From NCBI RefSeq assembly GCF_029168945.1, contig NC_083603.1, positions 18,166,001 to 18,230,000 on the forward strand: a DNA stretch of 64,000 nt, written 5' to 3'. The position numbers and the translations under genes were made by a program. This document shows, in pieces, positions 11,836 to 22,734 of this stretch. The notes beneath the pieces are model-generated. The model worked only from the letters and a program-made list of their open reading frames with translations. It did not search any database and had not been told where the DNA came from. Positions within the stretch are counted from its first letter, which is position 1; every line of letters begins with the position of its first letter. Source of the DNA: Cannabis sativa. Its lineage: Eukaryota; Streptophyta; Magnoliopsida; Rosales; Cannabaceae.

Positions 11836-12179
11836 CCACTTCTGTCATTGACCCACTTTTTAGCTTTATAAATACAGATGTTCATATAATATTAACACTT
11901 AACAGAATATTTATAGATATAAACTTACATTACAATGCTATGTTAAAAAAAGAACTAAATAGAATAATCTACTACTCCAATAATAAATTTATTTACAATT
12001 TTATAATTACACTAATATTATTTTTAATACATTATTAAATAATATTTCAAATATAAATATTTAACTTTTTCAAGCAAAAAATTTGTAATCTTTAAAAATA
12101 AAATATATTTAAAATCTTAAAAAGACTAAAATCTTAAATGAAATTAGCAATACGTGGCTCGGCACGTACATTCACCTAG
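11836..12179 (+). mobile_element. Helitron-like repeat copy 2, 3' part with CTAG terminus
   Basis: This is the right part of the repeat that element 1 interrupted; the left part is 1572-1617. It ends with hairpin TACGTG (12151-12156), loop GCTCGG and CACGTA (12163-12168), then seven bases and CTAG at 12176-12179, followed by T. A hairpin about 10 nt before CTRR, with insertion between A and T, is the hallmark of Helitron 3' ends. The 5' part before 1572 does not match copy 1, so this copy may be truncated or have a different 5' end (possibly near 1150). Confidence 0.55.
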
Positions 12180-14281
12180 TATATATATATATATTTATAT
12201 ATAGAGAGAGCAAGATTATGGTAGGGCTTAGTAAAAGTTCTCGGTAGGGAAACTTTTTAACTATTGATTTTAGATCATGTGATCATTATAATATAAAGTG
12301 TATACTAGAACTGCTTGTATACAATTAAAACTTCATATATATTATTATATATTTATTTTAAAAAATAAAACAATAATAATAATAAAAAATTTATTAATTT
12401 TTATTTTAAATTATTATTATTTTTTTTTTAAAAAAAAGTTAATTTAAATTATTTTTATATAAATATTTATTTTCAAAACATTTATTTAAATATATAGTTG
12501 TACTATAATTATCTTTCAAACTAAAGGGGAATTATCCCATATACTTTTTTTTTTTTTTCAAATTTACGGTTTGGGTTTCTAAAGTAGTTTCTCCGATAGT
12601 TTCTATGTGGGTTGCTATACGATTTTTTGTTACAATTTAGGTTGCAGCGCTAGTTGCAATAGGAGTTTCTATGTAGAATTCCGTAAAAATACAAAAAAAC
12701 TGTTTTGAAGTATAAAAATGAAAAAGTCCCTTTAAATTTATTTGCTTTCTTAATTTTTTTTTTATCAAGAAAGATAATTTCTATTAATCAAACTGAGTCA
12801 ATTACATTCACAAGGGGATTCCCATTCAAAAGAAAAACTTAAAATCTTTTTTTACATTTTTAAGAATAATTTTATCTACGTTCATCAAACCGCTCAAACC
12901 GCCCGCACCGCAAAAAAATACAATTTGAAATTCTTCGTGGTGCGATCGCAGTTTGAATTTGTCCTAAATCGCGGGGTGCGGTGCGGTTTGCGGTTTTGAA
13001 TTGTTAATATGCGGTTCAAACTACACCGCCCACTAATTATTGTATTATTGAAACTTAAATTTTTTTTCATATTTATTTTCAAGTCTTATGATATTTTTGA
13101 CAAGTGTTGCTCAAACTTTGTTGTATTTGTGATAGTTTAATTATTGGTGATAGTCCAAACCGCGGAAACTGCAAAAATTGCACCGCACTATTTTTTGCGG
13201 TGCGGTTTCTGCAATTTTTTAGTTTCGTCGTGCGGGTGCGTTTGGGAAATTAAAAAAACTGCATGTGTGGGTTGGTTTGAAAAAAATAGTCAAAACTGCA
13301 CCACCCGCACCGTGAATACCCTGATGTTAGACAACTTTTTTTCATGTACAAATTTAAATCTACTTTTGAGGCACTCTTTAATGCTACTATCTATACAAAC
13401 TTGAATTTATATATTTTTCTTATTTATACATAAATTTTAGTTTAGCCAAATACCATAAATTACACCTGATAATACATTCTTATGAATATAATATATTTTT
13501 ATGACATATTCTAATATATATTTTTTTAAAATTATATGTATTTTTTTAACATATATTTTTTTCAATAATAAAAAAAATTAAAATAAGAAAACCCTTAAAT
13601 TAAAGTAGAAAAAAAATCATTTAATTTAATGCATATATACAGGACATATATAAAATAACCGTGTCTTGGACCAATTTTCTACTTCCTTTTTTAATAAAAA
13701 AAAATTGGCTATTTATGAATACAACATAATTTATGTGCATTTTATTTCTTCTACTTTTGATTGGTTTAAATAAATTCCTCATGGCATGAGGAAGAATGCG
13801 CCGACCCTACATTAGAATTTCCCTATGTATATTATGCTGTCGACATGATGACGTTAATCCTTAGCTCCAATTTTTATTTTTTTGATAATTAGCTCAAAAT
13901 TATTTATTTATTTTAAATAATGACCTTAGCTCAAAGTTAACTATTTTATATGATTTGTTTTGTCTCACAAGATAGCTTGAGTAAAAGTCAAGAGTATTCA
14001 CAAGCTTCAAAGCACAGTTGCATTTAGGCTGCTGAATCGAGTAATTGTTTTATTTGTGTCATAAATTGATGATGTTTATTGATTTCAATGTTTGTCCACT
14101 TCTATACTGAGAAGTTAGTGGACAAAATTTGTACACAAGTGACACTAGATAGTCTGACAACCAAAAAAAAAAAACAAAATAGGCAGTGGAAAGAAGCTAA
14201 ATATCATCATATAGGAGAAATCATTACAGATTCAGTGAACTATAACATTTATGTTTAGTAACCACTAACTCACTCATGAAT
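12180..14281. other. AT-rich spacer downstream of the transporter gene
   Basis: It starts with a TA microsatellite (12181-12203) and is otherwise AT-rich with no supported gene. It contains the GCGGTGCGG inverted-repeat patch at 12880-13323. The part nearest 14281 should include the 3' untranslated region of the minus-strand transporter, but I cannot fix the polyadenylation site; TTTATT strings near 14049 and 14069 are candidates. Confidence 0.6.
12880..13323. repeat. Inverted repeat rich in GCGGTGCGGTTT, possibly hAT-derived
   Basis: The left side (12889-12917) reads ACCGCCCGCACCGC-type sequence and the right side (13187-13210) its complement, TTTTGCGGTGCGGTTT. Further GCGG/CCGC copies lie between. 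The right edge GTGAATACCC resembles the GGGTGTTCA-type ends of hAT elements such as the one at 42677-43400. I found no clean matching left end or 8-bp duplication, so the class is uncertain. Confidence 0.35.
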
Positions 14282-16105
14282 TTATGTGGAAGAACTTGAT
14301 GAGTTCAGAACCCCATTTGCAGGTTTCTTCTTAGCCATATCAGATTGATGATCATTATCAGCAGTAGTAGGACTTGTGGTGCCTACTTTGAATTTCTTAT
14401 AGATATCACCTTGGTAAAATTTTCTTGTTCTAATAACCAAAAAAAATGACACCATGCTTCCAAAAAGAGCAGCTGCACTGATTATGAAAAAAGCCATTCT
14501 ATAACACTGAACACCATCACAAGTCAAATCTTTCCCATCTTCCCTTTCTAGACCTTTGGCCTCTAATTGCTTCAAAGCTTCTTTATCATACAATCGACCA
14601 GCTACCAACACGTTTAGGATATAAGCCCCAACTGGGCTTGCCAAACCACCTAAATTGTACAAAGTAGCATAGTATTTGAGCCCAAAAATCTCTGATATTA
14701 TTGCAAATATCAAAGGCCATTGAGCACCAAAACAAAATCCAATGATCACAGAAGCGAAATATAATGAGTAAGGGACTGCCAAGGCTATCAAGATATGGCC
14801 AACACAAGCAAAAAGAAGAACCAAAGTGAGCATTAAGGGACGAGGGAACTTGTACTTGGTTAAAAATACTTCAGAAGCAAAACCAGAAGCAACTCTTCCA
14901 AGATAGTTCCAAATGCTTACGAGTGAGATAAAAGTTGTGGTGCTGTGAGTTGGATATCCCATCGATTTTCCGATCTGTCCCAAATTGTCGATCAGTGTCA
15001 AAGTCCCACCAACACCACAGATTGTAGAAATAAACAAGATCAACATGTCTACACTGAAAAGAGCTTGTAAAATGGTGTAGTCTTCGCCTCTCTCCGGCGG
15101 GTTGAAAATGTTTTTACACCAACTTGAGCCTTCTTCTTGGGAAGCTTCTCGACTAACACCTTCATTACTAGGCTGCGCATCAGCTAATTGAACAGAAGCA
15201 TGATTATTTTGAGGTATGACCACATCTTGCAGAGGCAGAGTAGTTTTGGCTTTCCAAATACGGTACTCTTCTCTTATGACAATGGCCAGAGGTAAAAAAA
15301 CCAAGAGAAGAACAATAATTGGAGATGTTGCCACGTACTGAACTCTAGTAAACTTCAGCTTGTTCTGTATAATAATCAAAACCATGAGAAACCCAGCAAG
15401 CCCAAGAGAAACATAAAGAAGATTATAGAAGACTCTGATCTCATTCGGTTGTCGAGGCATCTTAATTATCCGAATGATTCTAAGAAAAACGAAGTTAACA
15501 GCAGCAGGAAGCCAAGCAATCAGTAAGATAAGAGCTTTAGTATTATCACCATACAGAGCATGGTAGAGTTGTGTTATGATAGCTCCACTAAGCCCAACAA
15601 AGCCCTTCAACAACCCCAGAACACTTCCTCTGTTTTCGGGGAAATTGTTGACAGAAGGGACCAAAGCTCCAGTATTTGCAAAAGTCTGAGAGTTAGCTCC
15701 AATACAAATGTAGAGACACATGTGCCACACTTGGGGTTTCGGTATTCTGGACGTGACGGCGAGCCAAATCATGAAGTAGCCGAAGAAGTTCATGACTACT
15801 CCGACGGAGAGGACCACACTTGGTGGCATGACCTCGTTGAGTAGCCCTGAAACCACACCAACGTTGGCACCTAAGTCCTTGAAGAAGCTTATGAGATTGA
15901 GTGTTGTTTGGTCGTAGCCTAGTGAGTTTTTTATGTCCGAGGAATAAAGTCCGAACATGTAGGTGGCACCTGCGACTGACATGACCAGAGTTGAAGCCAA
16001 GAACATGAACCATCGGCCGAACAGTACTTGGGAACCCAAGCTACGAAGCTGATCAGTACTCCTCCAGCCATGGCTAACTCCATAACCACCCGATGCCTCC
16101 ACCAT
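14282..16105 (-). CDS. Nodulin-like / NFD4-like MFS transporter
   Basis: An intact 607-residue, single-exon protein from ATG at 16105 to TAA at 14282. The N-terminal half (residues about 28-280) matches the plant nodulin-like family. It has GRWFMFLAS, then SVAGATYMFGLYSSDIK and GYDQTTLNLISFFKDLGANV, followed by about six hydrophobic segments. A hydrophilic loop (about 285-345, rich in Q, N and E) joins a second MFS half with further membrane segments, including a glycine-rich one at GFCFGAQWPL. A cytosolic tail ends in a serine run. About twelve membrane helices are expected. Family members include NFD4 of Arabidopsis; substrates are mostly unknown, so transport of a small solute is only a family-level inference. 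Length is normal and no break is seen. It is the only clearly intact host gene here. Confidence 0.93.
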   Translation of the reverse strand: MVEASGGYGVSHGWRSTDQLRSLGSQVLFGRWFMFLASTLVMSVAGATYMFGLYSSDIKNSLGYDQTTLNLISFFKDLGANVGVVSGLLNEVMPPSVVLSVGVVMNFFGYFMIWLAVTSRIPKPQVWHMCLYICIGANSQTFANTGALVPSVNNFPENRGSVLGLLKGFVGLSGAIITQLYHALYGDNTKALILLIAWLPAAVNFVFLRIIRIIKMPRQPNEIRVFYNLLYVSLGLAGFLMVLIIIQNKLKFTRVQYVATSPIIVLLLVFLPLAIVIREEYRIWKAKTTLPLQDVVIPQNNHASVQLADAQPSNEGVSREASQEEGSSWCKNIFNPPERGEDYTILQALFSVDMLILFISTICGVGGTLTLIDNLGQIGKSMGYPTHSTTTFISLVSIWNYLGRVASGFASEVFLTKYKFPRPLMLTLVLLFACVGHILIALAVPYSLYFASVIIGFCFGAQWPLIFAIISEIFGLKYYATLYNLGGLASPVGAYILNVLVAGRLYDKEALKQLEAKGLEREDGKDLTCDGVQCYRMAFFIISAAALFGSMVSFFLVIRTRKFYQGDIYKKFKVGTTSPTTADNDHQSDMAKKKPANGVLNSSSSST

Positions 16106-16164
16106 TTTAGTAAGCTTCAGCTAAGAAATGAGTTAGTTATATGCGTGTGTGTGTGTGTGAAGCC

Positions 16165-16172
16165 TATATATA
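16165..16172 (-). promoter_or_regulatory. Candidate TATA box of the MFS transporter gene
   Basis: On the minus strand CTATATATAGG lies about 60 bp upstream of the ATG, giving a short leader of about 30 nt if used. A (GT)n run at 16145-16158 lies between the box and the start codon. Confidence 0.45.
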
Positions 16173-17403
16173 GATTTTAAGGAAAAGTTTCATAGTGACT
16201 TGTTAGTTGACTAGAGAGGTTTGGATCTATAGGAAGGAATGAAGGGTGAGAATACTACAAAATAGAGAATAATGAAAAAAAAAATGAAGAAAGAAAGAAA
16301 GTGGGCTTTATCAATAATAATTCATGATGTTATCATTATTATTTTTGCTTTTAAAACTAAATAATTCATGATTTTATTAAAAAATTATATTATATACTAT
16401 TTTTTTTTTATTTTTACGGGTTAAGTTGTTTCTATAATTATTATAATTATTAAGTGAGTTGTTAGAGTTGCGATTTAAGTTACTTTGTTGTCGTTAGTGC
16501 TATGTAAAAATTAAAAAACTCTATTTTATTATTGTTATTTTTGCTGAAAATAATTTTTTTTCAACTAAATAATTCATTATTTGATAAGGCAATTAATACA
16601 GGCTTTGTCGTCCATGAAATTTTTGTGGTGTAACTCCATGAAAACGATAGAACATTTTTAGTTTTAATTTGTTTTGTTTTTATTTTTTGATGCAATGATT
16701 AAATAAGAAATATTGGATTGCTTTATATATATATGTACATATATATTGATCTTTGGTCATTGAGAAATTTGGTTTTTTTTCATTGTTTTGACACAGGGAT
16801 TCAGTTTAGAAAGGGATAAGGACATAGGGATTCCTTTTGGGAGTTATTTTTTACTGTAACGTTATTCTTGTTTTAAAACTGTTTAACGAGTATGGGTCCA
16901 ACTTTAAAACATGATAGAATTGATAGCCAATACAACTATTACTATTGCAATATTTTTGGTCATTTTAACTTGGATGATATTACTTTGTTCCCTAAAATGA
17001 AAAAGGGAAAAGATTACTTTGTTGCCGTATATATATGTTGCCTTGCCGCATTTGTTGAAATATCTCAACTTAGAATAATAAAGGATACATTGTATATGAG
17101 GGTATGTAATAGGGAATGTGAGGAACTCATTCACAAGTTTTCTTCATAATAATGTATAGAACAATTATAGAATATATGGACAAAGAATGCCTTAGGAGGG
17201 TGTGTTATTTTATGTTTATCCGTATAAAGATATATCAGAATAAGACATATGTTATTATTGTCCATCGCCAATAAGTTAACGTTAGTTAACATGGAAAAAA
17301 AAACGACAAACAAATAAAAAACAAACCATTTCACCGCCAACATATTTACTCCCTTAATGGTCGAAGATTCTTAGCCTAAATCTGTAATGGAATGCGGATG
17401 GGA
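16173..17403. other. AT-rich upstream region of the MFS gene
   Basis: No gene is supported. Frames of 70-85 codons overlap on both strands at 16892-17343 with no recognisable motif and low-complexity composition. A stretch around 16408-16520 (GGTTAAGTTGTTTCTA, GTTGCGATTTAAGTT) loosely resembles 12560-12680 and may be a shared small repeat. Confidence 0.5.
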
Positions 17404-17509
17404 ATTTTTTTTGGAAGAAAAATATTCATAAATAAATAAAAACGGTTAGAGCTCACGGTCATTACAAAATAAATTTCAGTGATGGTAATAACGAAATACA
17501 ACTAAATTT

Positions 17510-17990
17510 CTAGTGGGAAAATACCCATTTTGCTACATTATGGACTACAAAATTATAATTTTTGCTAATACTAGTGAAAATACAACTATCAAACAAGGAA
17601 GAGGATCTATTACAAAATGAGACATTGATAACTACTCTTGAATCACTCTCCACAATAATAAACTTGGAATCATAGTCCTTAGCTACATCTTGAGCCGAGC
17701 AACAGGTCGCCGCTTCCCCACACAAAGTATCAAAAAAATCTAACCAAGTTGTTTGAACCCAAACCACCTTGCCGAGATGACTCCTTGCTGCCACTGCAGA
17801 ACACATGCTATCTAATCCCACTTTAACATCACAATTAAGCTAAAGCCAATTATGAGGAGGGGCATGCCAGACATCCACCAAACTCAGAGAAGGACGCAGG
17901 AAGATAGAAGCATGATGATTTGCAAATGAGATACGAATAGAGTCAATAAACTTCTTCACATCAACTGGTCTATTATTGTGTACCTTGTCA
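17510..17990 (-). pseudogene. LINE C-terminal RNase H domain (broken)
   Basis: The minus-strand translation shows the start of a plant LINE RNase H (WHAPPHNWL, stop, LNCDVKVGLDSM). It goes on with AVAARSHLGKVVWVQT and the ESDS block carrying a catalytic aspartate. RNase H at the LINE C terminus is typical of plant L1 elements. At least one stop codon interrupts it. Confidence 0.7.
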
Positions 17991-18071
17991 TTGCGGATCC
18001 GCCAGATGGTGTCAACAACAATCGATGCATAAAGAAAAATATTCTCTACAGTAATGCCTTTATTTTAGGTC

Positions 18072-18330
18072 CTAGATAAATTTCACCCAGTCCCACAACC
18101 TAATGCCAGTACCACAAACAGGAAAAATACCCCAAGAAGAAAACTGCCACAAATGAAAAGCCACATTGCCGGATAGAAATAGCTGTTCCAAAGATTCCTT
18201 TTTAGATCCACACAAGGAACATCTGGTATCCTCAATATGAAATCGTCTTATGATCACAGAACGAATTGGGAATGCTTTGGACAGGATACACCACCACAAA
18301 ACTATGTCACTCCAAGATTTTACTATTCCA
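18072..18330 (-). pseudogene. LINE zinc-binding (zf-RVT) domain fragment
   Basis: The minus-strand frame contains FPIRSVIIRRFHIED, then CSLCGSKKESLEQLFLSG. This is the CxxC...E..xHLF layout found between reverse transcriptase and RNase H in plant LINEs, with glutamine replacing the usual histidine. The upstream part runs into a tandem duplication. Confidence 0.7.
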
Positions 18331-18748
18331 AAGCTTATTCCAGAGCGAAGGAGCTACCTCATAGTGAGGAGCCCTATCCAAAGCTTGGGCAAGATAGGTC
18401 GATTTGCACGTGAACCAACCATTACTTTCTAGCGTCCGAACCCAAGGCTGATTTGCACGTGAAACAACCAAGATAGGCCGATTTGCACGTGAACCAACCA
18501 TTACTTTCTAGCATCCAAACCATCTAGTATCATCAATATGAAATCGTCTTATGATCACAGAACAAATTGGGAGTGCTTTGGACAGGATACACCACCATAA
18601 AACTTTATGTCACTCAAAGATTTTACTATTCTAAAGCTTATTCTAGAACAAAGGAGCTACCTCACAATGAGGAGCTCTATCCAAAGCTTGGGCAAGATAG
18701 GCTGATTTGCACGTGAACCAACCATTACTTTCCAGCGTCCAAACCCAA
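18221..18748. repeat. Tandem duplication of about 301 bp inside the LINE
   Basis: Copy 1 (18221-18521) and copy 2 (18522-18748, partial) share the same order of words, for example ATGAAATCGTCTTATGATCA and GGACAGGATACACCACCA. A GATTTGCACGTGAA unit is itself repeated three times inside copy 1 (near 18401, 18450 and 18480). Only one copy fits the LINE reading frame, so this is a later rearrangement. Confidence 0.85.
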
Positions 18749-19129
18749 CTATCATTGCCCTGGCCAGATGGACTCCCTCCTTTTAAAATTACAAAAAAAG
18801 TCTCTTTATCAAAAAATGGTGTTTAACTTGTGGATATCCCAAATCACCACTGTCTAACAGTAGATTGACTACTTTGCCCAGTCCAGTCGTAGAGGAGCCA
18901 TTAGATTTCGGGAATAAATCTTTACTATGAGAGATCTAAGGGCCCCACAAATACTAGTATCCCTTCCATAAATCACCAATTTATATGCACCTTTCCTTAA
19001 GATAAATTAGTTCCTACCACATTTTTTCAAAACTACGAATCCGAATCTTTAGAGTTGCAGTTAAGGAAATCTTCTCCTTTTAGATACCTAACTTTCATAA
19101 TTTGGGAACAAAGAGATTGATTGACAATC

Positions 19130-21053
19130 TGTTGGGTTTTATGCCCTAAATAAAACTCATTTCATATAATCAGATTTACTTATTAATAAAGATCAGAAAT
19201 AACATTTTATGTTGCATGGTTCACATGATTTATTTCATGATTATATGTGTATATAATGTATGAATTCCTTTTAAGTCCAGAACATATGAGTTGGTTAAAG
19301 ATTATAGTGTTGTCAGCACAGTGGAATATAATCTTTATTATATGTTCAAAAGTTGATTCCCTGATTTGTCAGAACACTGGATCTAGACTGACATGGTATA
19401 ATCAGCGATAGGTATTCTTACACCTTGGAAAAGTGTTATGTCCTTTCCAGGACATTGGCAAAGTTTACCAGTATCGGATGCATGGAGTATGCATTGGAAT
19501 GGACCGATATTGAACTTTGAATTAGATTTTGAAACTTACCGTAAACATCTATTCAATTCAATATCATAAGTTGATCCTAGATCACATGATCGAAATCCTG
19601 ATATGGTTAGGCTCAATTTCAAGAGTATTACTCGTGTTCTTTGATTTGTTAGTTAAGCCCAGTTTTGTATCAGGGTAATACGTACATTTTGGGAACACAG
19701 TAATACAATTGAGTGGGGGAGCGCTAACATAAATATGGAATCTATAGCTTCTATTTGGCAAATAGAAGTAAAGGATGATTTCCTTCGAGCTTAACCAAAC
19801 GAAGATAAATGGTGGAGATCTCATTTCACTTAGGTGAAATATCATTTATACAGGGTTAAGTGTTTTAAAGATAAAATACATTGTAGGGTGTTACGGTAAT
19901 TTAATCCTGTACAGTGTAAATCATCTATATAGAGGATCATTGATCACATTAGGGTTATAACAATGGATAACTAATGACGTGTCTATATCGTGGAACATAT
20001 AGAGCGTTTCTATATGACTGAGAGTGCAATTCCAAGTTCTAAGTGTGGATTCAATGAGGAATTAATAAGTTAGGGAATTTACTTGGTAAATTCGGTTCGA
20101 CTTATTGGAAGCTCGGTTATATAGACCCATGGTCCCCATACTAGTTGAGGCCATACTGCTTGTAAGACTCAGTTAATTGATTTTAATTAATCAATTATAA
20201 TTCTAAAAGTTAGACTATGTCTACTTTATGAATTCTCACAGTTTAAGGATGAAATCGTAAATAAAAGGGTTTCTAGGTTTAATTATTAATTAAGAGACTT
20301 TGTATGTCTAATTAATAATTATTTTAAATGACAATATTATTTAATAATCTATTTTAGTTATTAAATAATTAGTTTTGGCATTTAAATGATTAGAATTGGA
20401 AAAATGGCATTTTTGGAGAAATAGAAATAAAATTGAGGAAACTGCAAAATCCAAGTGAGGCCCATATTCCCTCTATGGCCGAAGCACTCCCTTTGTGTTT
20501 CCCAATTATTATTTTATTTTTTAATTGTCATGTAATTGCTAATCAAAGCCTAGCTATAATAGGAAAGTGGTGAATCACACTAAATAAGGCAGTTAATCAA
20601 TTACATAGTAAAAGAGGAAACTGTTTTATTTGGAAAGTTGTGCTCTCCCTTCTCCCTATATATAGCAGCCCTTGTTGTCTTCTCTTGCACATCATATGAA
20701 CCATGAACCACGAAATTGAGAGAGAAAAATAGAGAGAAATTTCGAAATCCTTGTGAGATGAGTAGTGCCCACACACATCAAGTGGTATCTCAATCATAGT
20801 ATGGAAGACTATGAAATTTCTGCATCAAAAAAGGAGAAAAGAAGATCCAGGTTCAGATCTTGGTGATGCTCTGCTACAGAAAGGAATCAAGGGCTAGAGA
20901 TCTGAACGGAAGGAGTCATATTATTCCGTTGCACCCACTGTAAGGTTTTCTAACTTTATATGTGTTTATTTTCATTGTTTTAGAATTCATATTAGGTTGT
21001 TAATCCAACATACTTGTTAGTAAATCTAGATCCTGGTAAAATAATTTCTAACA
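19130..21053 (+). repeat. 5' LTR of copia-type element 2
   Basis: Begins TGTTGGG and ends TCTAACA; the 3' copy ends TCCAACA. A TATATATAG box lies near 20657-20665, upstream of the probable transcript start. The same CCTATATATAGCAGCC string is present in the element 3 LTRs. Confidence 0.92.
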
Positions 21054-21055
21054 AC

Positions 21056-21072
21056 TGGTAGCAGAGCCATGG
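21056..21072 (+). promoter_or_regulatory. Primer-binding site of element 2
   Basis: TGGTAGCAGAGCCATGG starts two bases after the LTR. It is a slightly changed form of the initiator-Met tRNA complement seen in element 1. Confidence 0.8.
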
Positions 21073-21330
21073 TAATGATTTACTTTCATGTAATATGAAT
21101 TAAAACGATGATTGCATGTTTCTGTGTTGATTTGGATGGTTTCATGTTGGTTTATGTGCTTATGTGATGAATGTTAATGTTGTACGAAATTTTTCCATAT
21201 TTTTTCAATTTTTGAAAATATTTTATTTGGATTCCTTGTGAAAAATTAAGCAATTTTGTTTTTTACAGAACTCGATTCCGATAAAAATTGAGAAAGTTAT
21301 GAATTTTTGAATTTTGGATGCCATGGCTGT

Positions 21331-21556
21331 CGAGTAGGTGCATCGAGTGCACCAGGCACTCGGACGAGCCAGGCACGCGCGCGCCCATCACCCTGCAGCT
21401 GACCGAGGTTTCTCGGTCAGGCACCCTGCAGGCGCCGAGATTTCTCGGCGGTTCCCCCCATCCGCGCGCGCATGAAGGCTGCGTGCAGCCTGTTGCACGC
21501 CCAATTCTGGGCAGTTTCCCAAAAATTGCGATTTTTGGGGTTTTTCCCCAAAAATC
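21331..21556 (+). ncRNA. GC-rich hairpin island in the element 2 leader
   Basis: This is a sharp GC-rich block in AT-rich surroundings. It carries stem-loops GTGCA/TGCAC (21338-21352), CTGACCGAG/CTCGGTCAG (21399-21420, 9 bp, loop GTTT) and CGCCGAG/CTCGGCG (21433-21450, loop ATTT). A further pair is GATTTTTGGGG/CCCCAAAAATC (21530-21556, 11 bp, loop TTTTT). CCCAAAAAT at 21518-21526 can instead pair with 21531-21539, giving mutually exclusive folds. Frames of about 100 codons cross it on both strands without any recognisable motif. The corresponding part of element 1 (near 3770-3815) is much shorter. Confidence 0.55.
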
Positions 21557-22734
21557 CAATTTTTTCATGGAATTGTTTCCCAAAATTCAATTTTCCTTTC
21601 TTAAATATTTCTAAATTGAAATGTTTCCAATTTTAAATATTTTCAATTTGGAATTTTTCCAATTTTTAAATATTTCTATTTTGGAATGTTTCCAATTTTA
21701 AATATTTCCTATTATGGTCAGATTTAAAAATTTGTTAACTTCTTTAATATTTATTTATTATTTAATTATTAGATTAGATATTTTGATATTTAAAATATTT
21801 TAAATTAAAAGATAACTTTGTCTTTTTATTTAAAATATTATATTAAAATTATCTTAAATGGCAAATTAAATAATTAATAAATTTGAAATTAACATAGATA
21901 TTTTTATAGATATACTTACCATAATGTTTTTTCAAATTCAAAAATTTGTTATTTTGTTAAATATTTAATTATTTATAAATTATAAGTTTAAAAATGATAT
22001 TTTTTCTATATATATCATTTTTTTCTTATTAGAAATTTATAAATCATATCTTAAATATTTAAATAACATAGATATTTTTGTAGAGATTTGAATATTGCTT
22101 AATTTGAGATATTTTGAGCATATAATTATGGTAATTATTATTTATTTATTATTTTATTCCTAAAATAATAATTATCTAACCAAATATATTTTAAAATTGG
22201 TTTATTTTATTAAATTATAAGATCTGAAAGTGATATTGAAGATTCTTTCCTTTCAAATCATTGATCTTATTAGATATTTAATTTAATTTGATTCAAATAA
22301 ACCTAGATATTTTAAAATTAGTTTCCTTTATTTGGTTAGTTTAAGAATAATAATTTAATTATATTAATATCTTGATTCACATCTGTTACATGGACAATGT
22401 TTGTTTAGTTATATTGTTTATTCAAAACTTTTTAACAAACCTATTATTTATCTGATCTAAATTGCTATGATTAACTTGTTGACAGATCATGATCCAATGA
22501 TCTGATTTTAATCATAGTCCAATTGATGATAGATCTTATAAATAATTTGTAACAGGTAAATTTTGTACTTCTTTCATCTGTGTAAACCTAGTAACATGAT
22601 AGGGTCCATCCAAATCATTTGACCTGTGTGAGCCTATATGTTTGCTTTTGGGCTTAGATACATATAGGGAGCCCATTTAAGTTTTTACTAAGTAAATGGA
22701 CTAGGTTGCTAAAATAAATTTTGACATAAGGAAA

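Larger units (their letters stand above)
17404..19129 (-). mobile_element. L1-type LINE, 3' segment (RNase H and zf-RVT regions)
   Basis: This is the 3' third of a minus-strand L1 that continues at 29193-29300 and 54183-57000. Reading the minus strand, a reverse-transcriptase-associated zinc-binding region lies at 18330-18072 (CSLCGSKKESLEQLF). An RNase H domain follows at about 17990-17510 (WHAPPHNW, then FIIVESDSRVVIN). An in-frame stop after WHAPPHNWL and other frame breaks show it is dead. A T-run at 17406-17413 could be the complement of the poly(A) tail. I could not find a matching target duplication at the far end. Confidence 0.8.

Noticed and set aside
12880..13323. A complete hAT element with terminal repeats and 8-bp duplication
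   Set aside because: The right end resembles hAT, but I found no matching left end and no 8-bp duplication, so only an inverted-repeat patch is claimed.
15560..16013. Frames of about 100 codons overlapping the MFS gene on both strands
   Set aside because: Shadows of the real minus-strand coding sequence in other phases.
21263..21614. Frames of about 100 codons on both strands over the GC-rich island
   Set aside because: Both strands are open only because GC-rich hairpin sequence has few stops. They mirror each other and show no protein motif.
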